The translations under genes and the position numbers were made by a program. The notes beneath the pieces are model-generated. The model searched no databases. It had not been told where the DNA came from and worked only from the letters and a program-made list of their open reading frames with translations. A stretch of DNA of 64,000 bases from Phymorhynchus buccinoides (taxonomy: Eukaryota; Mollusca; Gastropoda; Neogastropoda; Raphitomidae), in NCBI GenBank assembly GCA_017654935.2, contig CM065684.1, positions 63,769,594 to 63,833,593 of the forward strand, given 5' to 3'. Numbering within the stretch: position 1 is the first letter of the stretch; every line of letters starts with the position of its first letter. Positions 35,401 to 42,389 of the stretch are shown piece after piece.

Positions 35401-35974
35401 AATTCTAAAGGACCCTCTAAAAGTATGTGCAGGGGGTCCCAGGGATGCACAAGAAAAAAATCGTTTTTAGCATTCGCAATACCACTGGGACCCTCTATCC
35501 CGCCTCTAAGGGACCCTCTATACTGTAAGAGTGAAGAAGAAGTCCCTGGGACCCCTTTGTTTTACGGGACGATTGGTAGCCCCTGACATATACACACACA
35601 CACACATACTGCGTGTAAGCGAGCACATATGCCACGGGGGGCGTACGATTCGATGGCAGAGGTGCGACGGGGACGCAAGCAGCACGCACCTCAAGGGCAC
35701 GCTCGCGTAGCTGACAAGTGCAACTTCGGCGCAATTTGAAGCATGTGCACGACCAACACACAAACACTGACTAAGATGGCGGTCTCCCATAATATGCGCG
35801 CGCTCCTTGATGGCCGATTATGACGACAACGTTGGTACCAGCCATAACAGACACAGAACAGACATACCTCACCCGCATCTGTTCCCCAGCTCATGTTCTG
35901 TACGCATTGTACTTCAGCTCCCGTTGAATCTCCCGAAGGTCTTTCATCGGGGAGGTCTCAGGCTGGGGCATGTA
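10534..35974 (-). CDS. Amidase-signature hydrolase gene, ten visible exons (5' end not found)
   Basis: Exons, 5' to 3' on the minus strand: a 35974-35873, b 34823-34694, c 32531-32359, d 30695-30556, e 22944-22744, f 21723-21649, g about 17537-17326, h 14128-14065, i 12535-12248, j 10760-10534. All carry GT-AG junctions, and phases agree across the intact junctions b/c, e/f and i/j. Family knowledge: amidase-signature enzymes hydrolyse amide bonds with a Ser-cisSer-Lys triad. Here Lys lies in [12 protein letters not shown] (c), the cis-Ser in GGSSGG (d) and the nucleophile in [11 protein letters not shown] (e). The order and motifs fit bacterial-type amidases of about 500-560 residues better than fatty-acid amide hydrolase; substrate is unknown. 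Exons b, c, e, f, i and j are clean; a, d, g and h hold indels. The start codon, first exon and promoter were not found. It may be functional with consensus errors, or a pseudogene. Confidence 0.88.
10808..11185 (-). repeat. 126-bp tandem array copied from the exon j acceptor edge
   Basis: Three further copies of a 126-bp unit follow the exon itself at exact 126-bp spacing (GTTGATGG at 10681, 10807, 10933, 11059). On the minus strand each copy holds the acceptor TGTGTGCAG and about 27 codons of exon j through GHPALSIN, then leaves the exon and meets a stop. The last copy is more diverged. Confidence 0.93.
11262..11446. mobile_element. Mariner-like MITE copy 2
   Basis: It is bounded by CAGTGGAACCTCCCT and by GGGAGGTTCCACCG-TA, with the internal block TACTTACAAA..AATGTCTCGGAGAAGTAGG shared with copies 3 and 4. 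More diverged than those two. Confidence 0.75.
11575..11815 (+). repeat. 44-bp tandem array
   Basis: About five copies of a 44-bp unit beginning GTGTCTCTGTGCATGTGC. It is not derived from a recognisable exon edge. It lies in the intron between exons j and i. Confidence 0.9.
12248..12535 (-). CDS. Amidase exon i
   Basis: Acceptor CTCTCTCTCTCAG before 12535 and donor G|GTGGGT after 12248. The length is 288 bp: 2 bases, 95 codons, 1 base. It reads [20 protein letters not shown], then [20 protein letters not shown] and [29 protein letters not shown] is a highly conserved amidase segment. It is fully open and in phase with exon j. Confidence 0.93.
12536..13475 (-). repeat. ~90-bp tandem array copied from the exon i acceptor edge
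   Basis: About ten copies at roughly 90-bp spacing. On the minus strand each holds the pyrimidine tract, the AG acceptor and the start of exon i ([10 protein letters not shown]), then diverges to a unit-specific tail ([11 protein letters not shown]) and a stop. The outermost copy, about 13405-13470, is different: it keeps exon-like sequence further, through a [12 protein letters not shown] segment. Confidence 0.93.
13476..13814. other. Intron sequence, nothing recognised
   Basis: AT-rich intron of the amidase gene between two arrays. No frames or repeats stand out. Confidence 0.6.
13815..14064 (-). repeat. 65-bp tandem array copied from the exon h donor edge
   Basis: The block TGTTCCCTTGCAACATGC recurs at 13821, 13886, 13951 and 14016, giving a 65-bp period. 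On the minus strand each unit contains ATTGAAGCCAATG|GTAATG, the last bases of exon h plus its donor. The copies are nearly identical. Confidence 0.93.
14065..14128 (-). CDS. Amidase exon h (short, with a 1-bp frame problem)
   Basis: The acceptor TTGTTCAG precedes 14128 and the donor AATG|GTAATG follows 14065. From the expected phase it begins GALWTVTAR and, after a one-base shift, continues [11 protein letters not shown], joining exon i in phase. The 64-bp length is one base off what the phases require. The order (Leu-Trp, then Tyr-Lys-x-Met) fits the region before GxGxxxxGFY in bacterial-type amidases. Confidence 0.7.
14129..14389. other. Intron sequence with ATC-rich tract
   Basis: Contains an (ATC)n/(ATT)n-rich tract at about 14192-14275. 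No gene seen. Confidence 0.6.
14390..14582 (+). repeat. Poly-G tracts
   Basis: Very long G-runs interrupted by short spacers (14391-14502 and 14570-14583), flanked by a repeated block containing GAACATTGAAAAGGGATATGC-like sequence. Their true length is uncertain in any assembly. Confidence 0.9.
14583..16165 (+). repeat. Minisatellite of CACACAGAGGCAGAGACAGA-type units
   Basis: About 1.6 kb of a complex repeat of roughly 25-50 bp (ACATCCACACAGAGGCAGAG, ACACACACATACAGAGACAG, AAACAGACATC). Many one- and two-base indels interrupt the pattern. Long frames on either strand here only read through the repeat. Confidence 0.95.
16265..17315 (+). repeat. ~50-bp minisatellite (AGGAAACAGACACACAGACA type)
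   Basis: About 20 irregular copies of a unit running TTCTAGGAAACAGACACAC, GACCAACAGATGAACAGAC, AAACACAC. Copies are heavily disrupted by small indels, consistent with instability or poor consensus. The segment at 16178-16264 between this and the preceding array is unique. Confidence 0.93.
17326..17537 (-). CDS. Amidase exon g (indel-ridden, internally duplicated)
   Basis: The acceptor GGTCAG precedes 17537 and the donor GATG|GTGTGTGG follows about 17326. Across frames it reads IGLLKEGF...[15 protein letters not shown], then a Gly-Cys-Thr-Val segment and PLHKDG. This matches the bacterial-type amidase order RIGxxxEGF, PEV, GCTVE, xPxH. At least two or three indels and an internal duplication of the LKEGFEF segment break the frame. 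The array downstream in coordinates (17538-18770) consists of copies of its 5' half. The exact 5' boundary is uncertain. Confidence 0.65.
17538..18770 (-). repeat. ~100-170-bp tandem array copied from the exon g acceptor edge
   Basis: About ten copies (CAGCAGGCC near 17691, 17850, 17980, 18110, 18206, 18431, 18564, 18698 and others). On the minus strand each has ATTTCAG, then [19 protein letters not shown] and CCPEVQD, then (GATA)n/(ATAA)n-rich intron-like sequence. In several copies the exon part is an intact frame of about 23 codons. Confidence 0.92.
18830..19197 (+). pseudogene. LINE 3' ORF end, zinc-knuckle-like region
   Basis: It reads [15 protein letters not shown], then CTFCG and, after a frameshift in a C-run near 18935, [19 protein letters not shown]. 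CxxC...ETxxHLFWxC...FW is the usual C-terminal pattern of many non-LTR retrotransposon reverse transcriptase proteins. The rest of the element is missing. It lies in the amidase intron between exons g and f, opposite in strand. Confidence 0.6.
19200..19762 (+). pseudogene. L2/CR1-like LINE 3' end
   Basis: The frames contain [17 protein letters not shown], the usual C-terminal tail of L2-like reverse transcriptase ORFs. A 3' tail follows with AAGCGCTGTGAGTC..GCGCTATATAAGAG and TTATTATTA at about 19702-19760. It is 5'-truncated and frameshifted. Confidence 0.65.
19763..20640. other. Intron sequence, nothing recognised
   Basis: Holds a C-run at about 20037-20057 and a (GA)n/G tract at about 20153-20205. 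No gene features. Confidence 0.55.
20690..21246 (-). repeat. ~117-bp tandem array, second locus of exon g-derived units
   Basis: Five copies at about 117-bp spacing. On the minus strand each has TTATTTCAG, then [12 protein letters not shown] and a segment resembling [13 protein letters not shown]. It is clearly the same ancestral unit as the array at 17538-18770 but diverged as its own subfamily, with most copies lacking one base in the middle. The two loci are separated by LINE remnants and unique sequence. Confidence 0.9.
21247..21648. other. Intron sequence with (CAC)n tract
   Basis: Contains (CAC)n at about 21353-21386 and small AAGTGCA-type repeats. No coding evidence. Confidence 0.55.
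21649..21723 (-). CDS. Amidase exon f
   Basis: Acceptor TTCCCAG before 21723 and donor CTG|GTTAGT after 21649. Exactly 25 codons, phase 0 at both ends, reading [20 protein letters not shown] then QYSTL. The (M)L..VIAG(Y/R)D..D.RQ motif is characteristic of bacterial-type amidases right after the DAALML segment that ends exon e. No array abuts this exon. Confidence 0.93.
21724..22385. other. Intron sequence, nothing recognised
   Basis: Unique intron between exons f and e. A block near 22045-22070 (GCAGTGCAGTGTCTCCTCTC) resembles one near 11939-11955, but no element was defined. Confidence 0.45.
22386..22743 (-). repeat. 102-108-bp tandem array copied from the exon e donor edge
   Basis: GGGCCCCAGATGATCC recurs near 22471, 22579 and 22681, and again in exon e at 22786. 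On the minus strand each unit has [19 protein letters not shown], the donor GTTTGA and an (ATG/GAT)n tract. The first copy (about 22386-22475) is partial. Confidence 0.93.
22744..22944 (-). CDS. Amidase exon e (catalytic serine)
   Basis: Acceptor GTCTCTACAG before 22944 and donor GAG|GTTTGA after 22744. It has exactly 67 codons, phase 0 at both ends. It starts [20 protein letters not shown], continues [20 protein letters not shown] and ends [30 protein letters not shown] carries the nucleophilic Ser of the amidase signature. It is fully open and flanked on both sides by minisatellites made from its own two edges. Confidence 0.96.
22945..23885 (-). repeat. 99-bp tandem array copied from the exon e acceptor edge
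   Basis: About nine further copies at a strict 99-bp period (GATGGACCCCCC at 22891 in the exon, then 22990, 23089 and on). On the minus strand each has CTCTACAG|, then [18 protein letters not shown] including the catalytic Ser, then His and a TAG stop. The last two copies carry extra C's and small indels. A short relic of the tail (GAGTGTGTGAGGTGGGGG) sits at about 29878-29912. Confidence 0.95.
23886..27100. other. Long intron segment, mostly unassigned
   Basis: No clear gene. The part at about 24400-24660 is more GC-rich than its surroundings and may be transposon-derived. (GGCAA)n lies at about 25290-25310. A minus-strand frame of 84 codons at 25782-26036 is open, contains [20 protein letters not shown] and has no family I recognise. 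A short (GC)n/(GT)n tract is at 26895-26925. Confidence 0.45.
27655..28145 (-). pseudogene. Degenerate LINE reverse transcriptase
   Basis: The minus strand reads [16 protein letters not shown], then [20 protein letters not shown], then [20 protein letters not shown] and [17 protein letters not shown]. These match, in order, the FDxVN, GVRQG..LSP..F..FLND and YADD..I motifs of non-LTR reverse transcriptases. Stops, frameshifts and an A-run interrupt it, and the YADD tyrosine is lost. More of the same element may extend on both sides (about 27100-29400). Confidence 0.65.
28146..30420. other. Intron segment, mostly unassigned
   Basis: AT-rich, probably decayed LINE sequence in its first kilobase, with no clean frames. 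A partial relic of the exon e array tail lies at about 29878-29912. Confidence 0.4.
30421..30500. repeat. Interspersed repeat (SINE-type 3' domain)
   Basis: GTGAAATTCGGGCTGCTCG..GAGAGCTCGTC..GCGGAGC resembles 44008-44065. The same block recurs with the SINE-like sequence there, so it is probably part of that family. Confidence 0.4.
30556..30695 (-). CDS. Amidase exon d (GGSS signature, frame broken)
   Basis: The acceptor GTGTTACAG precedes 30695 and the donor ATTG|GTATGA follows 30556. In the expected phase it starts GCILG, matching the DAG at the end of exon c. Shifted frames then give [21 protein letters not shown] and GGSSGG, the cis-Ser signature of amidases. The last codons (GCA TTG) return to the phase needed for exon e. 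The total length (140 bp) still fits the phases, so the indels compensate. Either homopolymer errors or real decay could explain this. Confidence 0.75.
30696..31600 (-). repeat. Degenerate ~130-bp repeats copied from the exon d acceptor edge
   Basis: AGATACATCC marks copies near 30819, 30957, 31310, 31450 (AGATACGTCC) and 31560, besides the exon at about 30685. On the minus strand each has a TTACCAG-like acceptor and the start of exon d (GMYLGKS-type), then TTGGAATGGTGTTGTG-type intron sequence. Unrelated sequence interrupts at about 31030-31230. The copies carry many small indels. Confidence 0.75.
31601..32066. other. Intron sequence, nothing recognised
   Basis: Unique AT-rich sequence with a C-run near 31869. 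No coding evidence. Confidence 0.5.
32067..32350. repeat. (GT)n and (CA)n microsatellites with unique centre
   Basis: GT-rich at about 32067-32170 and CACG/CA-rich at about 32268-32350, forming an imperfect inverted pair around about 95 unique bases. Confidence 0.8.
32359..32531 (-). CDS. Amidase exon c (catalytic lysine)
   Basis: Acceptor GGTTTTCAG before 32531 and donor GCTG|GTATTG after 32359. 173 bp: 1 base, 57 codons, 1 base, fully open. It begins [20 protein letters not shown], continues [20 protein letters not shown] and ends [13 protein letters not shown]. The Lys in AIKDN is the general base of the Ser-cisSer-Lys triad in this family. The phase joins exon b through a split Trp codon. 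Confidence 0.95.
32640..33190 (-). repeat. Degenerate repeats copied from the exon c acceptor edge
   Basis: Three or four diverged copies (about 32650-32730, 32820-32950, 33020-33100, partial at 33140-33180). On the minus strand they read [41 protein letters not shown] and the like, preceded by acceptor-like AG and separated by (ATC)n-rich spacers. They are older or less accurate than the arrays at exons e, i and j. Confidence 0.75.
33191..33765. other. Intron sequence with small GA and GT tracts
   Basis: (GA)n/G-rich at about 33206-33320. No coding evidence otherwise. Confidence 0.5.
33766..34615 (+). repeat. (ATC)n/(CAT)n trinucleotide array, ~850 bp
   Basis: Nearly continuous ATC/ACC/ATT trinucleotides with larger internal duplications (ATCATAACAATCATCACC occurs three times). 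All frames here are repeat read-through (poly-His, Ile, Ser). Confidence 0.96.
34694..34823 (-). CDS. Amidase exon b
   Basis: Acceptor CGTGCGCAG before 34823 and donor CATG|GTAACT after 34694. 130 bp: 2 bases, 42 codons, 2 bases, fully open. It reads [20 protein letters not shown], then [20 protein letters not shown] and NA with a split Trp. The (M)KG..ASY..V.E..(D/E)P start and the P..(N/D)P..AW end match the N-terminal region of bacterial-type amidases. Confidence 0.9.
34850..35235 (+). repeat. ~50-60-bp tandem array (ACGTGCGCAGAGACAT type)
   Basis: About six copies combining CAGTCACACACGTGCGCAG, AGACATTTGTCAAAACAAA and CGCACATGCA. It sits in the intron upstream of exon b. The shared string GTGCGCAGAGA is in the opposite orientation to the exon b acceptor, so it is not counted as an exon-edge copy. 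Confidence 0.9.
35236..35872. other. Intron sequence, nothing recognised
   Basis: Contains short (CA)n tracts (about 35345-35363, 35591-35604) and a repeated GGGACCCTCTA-type block at about 35410-35520. No coding evidence. Confidence 0.5.
35873..35974 (-). CDS. Amidase exon a (earliest exon recognised, one frame break)
   Basis: The acceptor GATTCGCAG precedes 35974 and the donor GCGG|GTGAGG follows 35873. It reads [20 protein letters not shown] then KYNA; a second frame gives NMSWGTDA with the phase needed for exon b's Glu-Lys-Met-Lys. The helical, charged N-terminal segment before (M)KG..ASY fits amidase N-termini. One indel is required to join the frames. Low sequence conservation makes this the least certain exon. 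Confidence 0.55.
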
Positions 35975-36320
35975 CTGCGAATCTCATCAATAACGTTATC
36001 ATCATTATATTTCTGCGAATACTGCCATAAAATACGTTATCATCCATTATATTTACTGCGAATCTGCCATAAAAATCCGTTTATCATTATATTTTACCGC
36101 GACTCTGCCATCAAATACGTTTATTACATTTACTGCGAATCTGCATCAAATACGTTATCATCTTATATTTACTTGCGAATTCTGCATAAAATCGTTATCA
36201 CATATCTTTACTGCGAATCTGCCTCAAATAAGTTATATATTTACTGCGAATCTGCCCGCAAATACGTTATCATTATATTTACTTTGCGAATCTGCCATCA
36301 ATACGTTATTAAATTTACTA
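35975..36320 (-). repeat. ~40-48-bp tandem array abutting the exon a acceptor
   Basis: About eight copies of TACTGCGAATCTGCCATCAA and ATACGTTATCATTATATTT. On the minus strand each unit ends GCAGATTCGCAGTA, the exon a acceptor plus its first two bases. There are many one-base indels between copies. Confidence 0.8.
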
Positions 36321-36786
36321 TCATTGTTGTCAGCATCAGCATTCGCATCATCATCATCATTGTGGTCACGCATGCCTGCATGCATAAACACCGCATGGCA
36401 CACACACACACGAGCACACACAAAGCACACAACACATGTGTGCATGCACACACCATCGCGCGCCAAGCACACCAAACCAATAACAAATCATTAACAAATC
36501 ATATAACACAATTTACTCTTATTAATTATTGTAACTCAAGCCCCCTATCAACTAGTTTCGGCCTATTGGGAGACCACAGGCACCATCACCATGAGTGTGT
36601 CTTGGGGAAGTAACAAACGTATAGTGCTAAGTGTCCGACAGGTTCAGAGTCTGCTGTGCCATTCTATTACATTCGTTATCATTGTCATGGTTGAATATGC
36701 GCGTTCATTACTCAAGAGCCGCTTTTGTACAGAAATGTATATTATCTAGCTCGATATATTATTATGGCCTACAAAACTTGTGCTGT
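36321..36786. other. Unassigned sequence upstream of the amidase exons
   Basis: The missing first exon and promoter of the amidase gene could lie here or further right, but no start exon can be supported. Confidence 0.4.
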
Positions 36787-37095
36787 GTAGTGTGAGGAGA
36801 GAAGAGAGAGGAGAGAGAGAGAGAGAGAGAGAGAGTGAGAGAGCGGAGAGAGAGAGGCAGACAGAGAGGGGGAGAGAGTGACTATGTGTGTGTGTGTGGT
36901 GTGTGTGTGTGTGGTGTGTGTGTGTGTGTGTGCGGTGGCGTGTGTGTGCTGCGTGTTGTGCGTGTCGTGCGCGCGCGCGCGCGCGCGCGCCAGCGTGGTG
37001 TGTGTGCGTGTGCGCGCGCGTGCGTGTGCGCGCGCGTGCGTGTGGCGTGCGCGGCGCGCGTGCGTGTGCGTGCGTGTGCGTGCGTGTTTTTCATA
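36787..37095 (+). repeat. (GA)n, (GT)n and (GC)n microsatellite block
   Basis: GA-rich at about 36800-36870, GT-rich at about 36882-36960 and GC/GT-rich to 37090. A stretch of alternating purine-pyrimidine (GCGCGCGC) lies at about 36968-36991. Confidence 0.95.
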
Positions 37096-37965
37096 CTTTA
37101 ACGTCTGGATCCACTTCTCGTGATTTAGACATGGAAAACAATGTTATGTATGCGAGGTGGGTGCATGCAATGCACATTGAAGGAGATCTATGCATGTGTA
37201 CGTATGTACTTATGAAGAGATAGGCCTATATTGTAAGAAAGTAATAAGCAAAGAGAAAAAAAATAACAAAAAGCAACCATAATAACACAAAACTGAATAA
37301 AATGTGGGGGAACATCCCCCCTCGCAAATAATCATAAAGTAATAAACGCATAGCCAACATAGCCCCCCCCTCCCACAATAAGTTTGTCAATCAAGCCAAC
37401 ATGCATCATTCAGGTAGGTCACTGAACGGCTGAAGTTAATTTGCACCTATACTATGATAGAAAGCGTTTGTCCCCCCCCTCCTCTCTTTTTCTTGCTCCC
37501 CTTTTCTCTGAAATTATCGTCCGATGCATGTATACAATACAAGCGCACACACACACATGCGCTGGCGCTGGCAAGCACATCTCGCGACCTACAGAGATCA
37601 TGCAAAGGCATCAAATGTGCATTCACGCACACAATGCTTTAAATCAACATTCTCGTCACAGATGATAAGTATGTCAGTGATGTACCAATGATCGAAAATG
37701 TTATAGGACAAACTATCTTGAGACAAGATAAATCAACAGGACAGTGATGTTCCCACTCATGCAGAAATCAATTAAACAAACGCATGCCATGTTAAGATGT
37801 AAACAGACATTTGTCCCCTGACAGGGGGAACACAAAATCATATTTTCAATTTTAATAGGTCAATGGCCTATGACTGGGACTTTCGCGACTTCGGGACATC
37901 ACTGATATGCATTCTAACTTCGTTTATCTCTGGTGTCCTTTGTCCCCCCCCCTCCTCTCCTCTCT
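37096..37965. other. Unassigned sequence
   Basis: No gene or element recognised. Short C-runs near 37363 and 37471. Confidence 0.5.
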
Positions 37966-38003
<38 letters not shown>

Positions 38004-38039
38004 TGTCTGTCTCTCTCTCTCTCTCTGTCTGTCTCTCTC

Positions 38040-38081
<42 letters not shown>

Positions 38082-38392
38082 GTGTCTGTCTGTCTGTCCT
38101 CTGCTCCTCTCTGTCTGTCTGTCCTGTCTCTCTCTCTCCTCTCTCTCTCTGTCCTGTCTGTTTATCTCTCTCTCTCTCTCTCTCGATTCATCCCTCTCTC
38201 TCTCTCTCTCTCTGTGTCTGTCTGTCCTGTCTCTCTCTGTCTGTCTGTCTGTCTGTCTGTCTCGTCTCTCTGTCTGTCTGTCTGTCCTGTCTGTCCTGTC
38301 TGTCTCTCTCTCCGTCTCTCTCTCTCACCTCTCTCTCTTCTCTCTCCTCTCTCTCTTCTCCACTCTCTCTCTCTCTCTCTTTCTCTCTCATG
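37966..38392 (+). repeat. (TC)n/(TGTC)n microsatellite, ~430 bp
   Basis: Interleaved CT and CTGT repeats with short interruptions. Open frames here are repeat read-through only. Confidence 0.96.
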
Positions 38393-38766
38393 CCGGATTG
38401 GGATGGGGGGGAGTGAGAGTTGTTTGATGATGATGATATTGGTTGTCTTTCAAACAAAAATTGCCGACATGTGTCACCATCACAGCTTCAAAAATGTATA
38501 ATCTAACGTTAATTGATTCTCCAATAAATATATATGTGAAACTTATATCAGCTCTTGCTGTCAATGTGTCCAAATACAATAATGCTGTATGCATTCTTAA
38601 TAATATCACAGGAAGTAATTTATACTTATTCTATTAAAGACCCTATTAGTATTACAAGTCATGGTCTTTTGTTACTTCTCACTAGCCCATCAGAATGCAC
38701 ATTTTGCCAGCAGCTGTTTTGTGGACACACACACACACACACCCACACGGACCACCACACACACAC

Positions 38767-39266
38767 NNNNNNNNNNNNNNNNNNNNNNNNNNNNNNNNNN
38801 NNNNNNNNNNNNNNNNNNNNNNNNNNNNNNNNNNNNNNNNNNNNNNNNNNNNNNNNNNNNNNNNNNNNNNNNNNNNNNNNNNNNNNNNNNNNNNNNNNNN
38901 NNNNNNNNNNNNNNNNNNNNNNNNNNNNNNNNNNNNNNNNNNNNNNNNNNNNNNNNNNNNNNNNNNNNNNNNNNNNNNNNNNNNNNNNNNNNNNNNNNNN
39001 NNNNNNNNNNNNNNNNNNNNNNNNNNNNNNNNNNNNNNNNNNNNNNNNNNNNNNNNNNNNNNNNNNNNNNNNNNNNNNNNNNNNNNNNNNNNNNNNNNNN
39101 NNNNNNNNNNNNNNNNNNNNNNNNNNNNNNNNNNNNNNNNNNNNNNNNNNNNNNNNNNNNNNNNNNNNNNNNNNNNNNNNNNNNNNNNNNNNNNNNNNNN
39201 NNNNNNNNNNNNNNNNNNNNNNNNNNNNNNNNNNNNNNNNNNNNNNNNNNNNNNNNNNNNNNNNNN
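38767..39266. other. Assembly gap (500 N)
   Basis: Exactly 500 N, the round number used for gaps of unknown size. A (CA)n tract runs into it from the left. Confidence 0.99.
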
Positions 39267-39539
39267 ATGGAGAACTATAACGAGCCGGCTGAAGAGGCAG
39301 ACACACACAGCCTCAGGTAACGAGTTCCAGTCTTTGATGTTGCGCGGGAAGAAAGAATTAGGCCTACTTCTCCTGTATTCAGTCCGGCACTGGACGGTGG
39401 ATAGTTGTGAATGAAAAAATCCGTCTGATGGTGGATAGTTGCCGGCTGTGCCCTCTTCTTAGGCGAGTTGGAACAGACTTCAGTCTGGTGTTGTCGACTT
39501 TTTTTTTCTTCTTTTTTTTTCCACGCTTGAACCCCAATA

Positions 39540-39748
39540 TAATTATGTCAGTTATTGCCGGTTACAGGCAGGTGGACATCATTGGCAGAAGAAGATACAA
39601 AATGCTGGGCCTAATTAGAAGAAGTTTTATTGGGTTAGATAATATAGTATTTTTAAAACTATATAAAAGTTTGGTCAGACCTCAGTAGTCCACATCTAGA
39701 ATATGGAAATCTGATCTGGAGTCCGTTTTTAAAAAGGCAATCGGCAGC
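39540..39748 (+). pseudogene. LINE fragment, left part, interrupted by an L2-like LINE
   Basis: The frames read YKMLGLIRRSFIGLDNIVFL, KLYKSLVRP and, shifted, HLEYGNLIWSPFLKRQSAAL. This is the segment after the reverse transcriptase core in CR1/Jockey-group LINEs, normally followed by E(R/K)(V/I)QRRAT. That continuation is found at 41470 (RIQRRATKLV) after the insertion. Confidence 0.65.
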
Positions 39749-41468
<1,720 letters not shown>

Positions 41469-41505
41469 TTATTAAAAAGGATCCAAAGACGAGCAACAAA
41501 ATTAG
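41469..41505 (+). pseudogene. LINE fragment, right part after the insertion
   Basis: KRIQRRATKLV is the expected continuation of the host LINE left at 39748. AAAAAGG flanks both sides and could be the target duplication. Confidence 0.5.
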
Positions 41506-42314
41506 TTTGCTGTGGGGTTCTCAGACGGGGCTTGCATACTCCAAGATGGGGCGGACCATTGCTTCCACCTTAATAAAGAATATACACTGGAAAGAGAAAG
41601 TTTTAAAATAGTACTGATGATTTCTTGAATTTGATTCTAATCGATCTTTCCTTGGCTGCAAAATTTTCCTACCCATTTTGGATAGGTTAGAATTTCCTTG
41701 GGAGCGTTTCGGTATTTTTACAATTTACAGGGAGAGCACTCTGAACGTTTTGTTTTCAATCGTTAGTCATGTGGAGATGGCAACCCTGAGACCGGGTAGG
41801 CTGTGTTTGGAGCGGATGGGGTCTGCTCTGGGACAATTTAAAAGAATCCCCGCGGTTCATCAATGCTCGACACATAGGTCTCACTGTCACCATGTATCAG
41901 ATCACGGTAAGTAGACAGAGATAGGGTTTGTGGATGTTTTCTTCTTATTTTTCATGACAGCTGTGCCAACTCAAAAAAAAAGAACAAAAACTTAAAAAGA
42001 CGCATATGTGCGAAATCGATCATGACGTACCATCAAATTTTATCTTTTGTGTATTCGACACTAAATTGACCCTAAACTCGCTGACGAAGTGGATCGAGGG
42101 TTTTCATTTTTAACCGATTGCCGATCGAGAACAACGGTTAAAATCGGCTTTGAATCGGTTGTTTTTGTTGGAGAGCTCACCAAATGCTGAAATGGGTTGA
42201 AAAATGCTCAAAATCGGCCCTAGCGGCCCCCTGGACCCCCAGCCGAATCAGTTGTTTTTACTCTTTTATGATTTATCTGTTGTTTCATTTCAAAATGAAA
42301 ACCCTGCCCCGCTC
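41506..42314. other. Unassigned sequence
   Basis: No gene or element recognised. Confidence 0.5.
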
Positions 42315-42380
42315 CCATACTTACCACCATCTTTCAGTCGTCTCTCACCAGTGGTCAAGTCCCAGCAGACTGGATATGTG
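42315..42380 (+). pseudogene. Jockey-like LINE fragment, left part
   Basis: FQSSLTSGQVPADWICAHIT matches the segment normally followed by P(V)FKKG in Jockey-group reverse transcriptases. The continuation is at 44335 (LTPVFKKGEHYDPANYRPIS). The interruption holds another LINE and a SINE-like repeat. Confidence 0.6.
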
Positions 42381-42389
42381 CTCACATCA

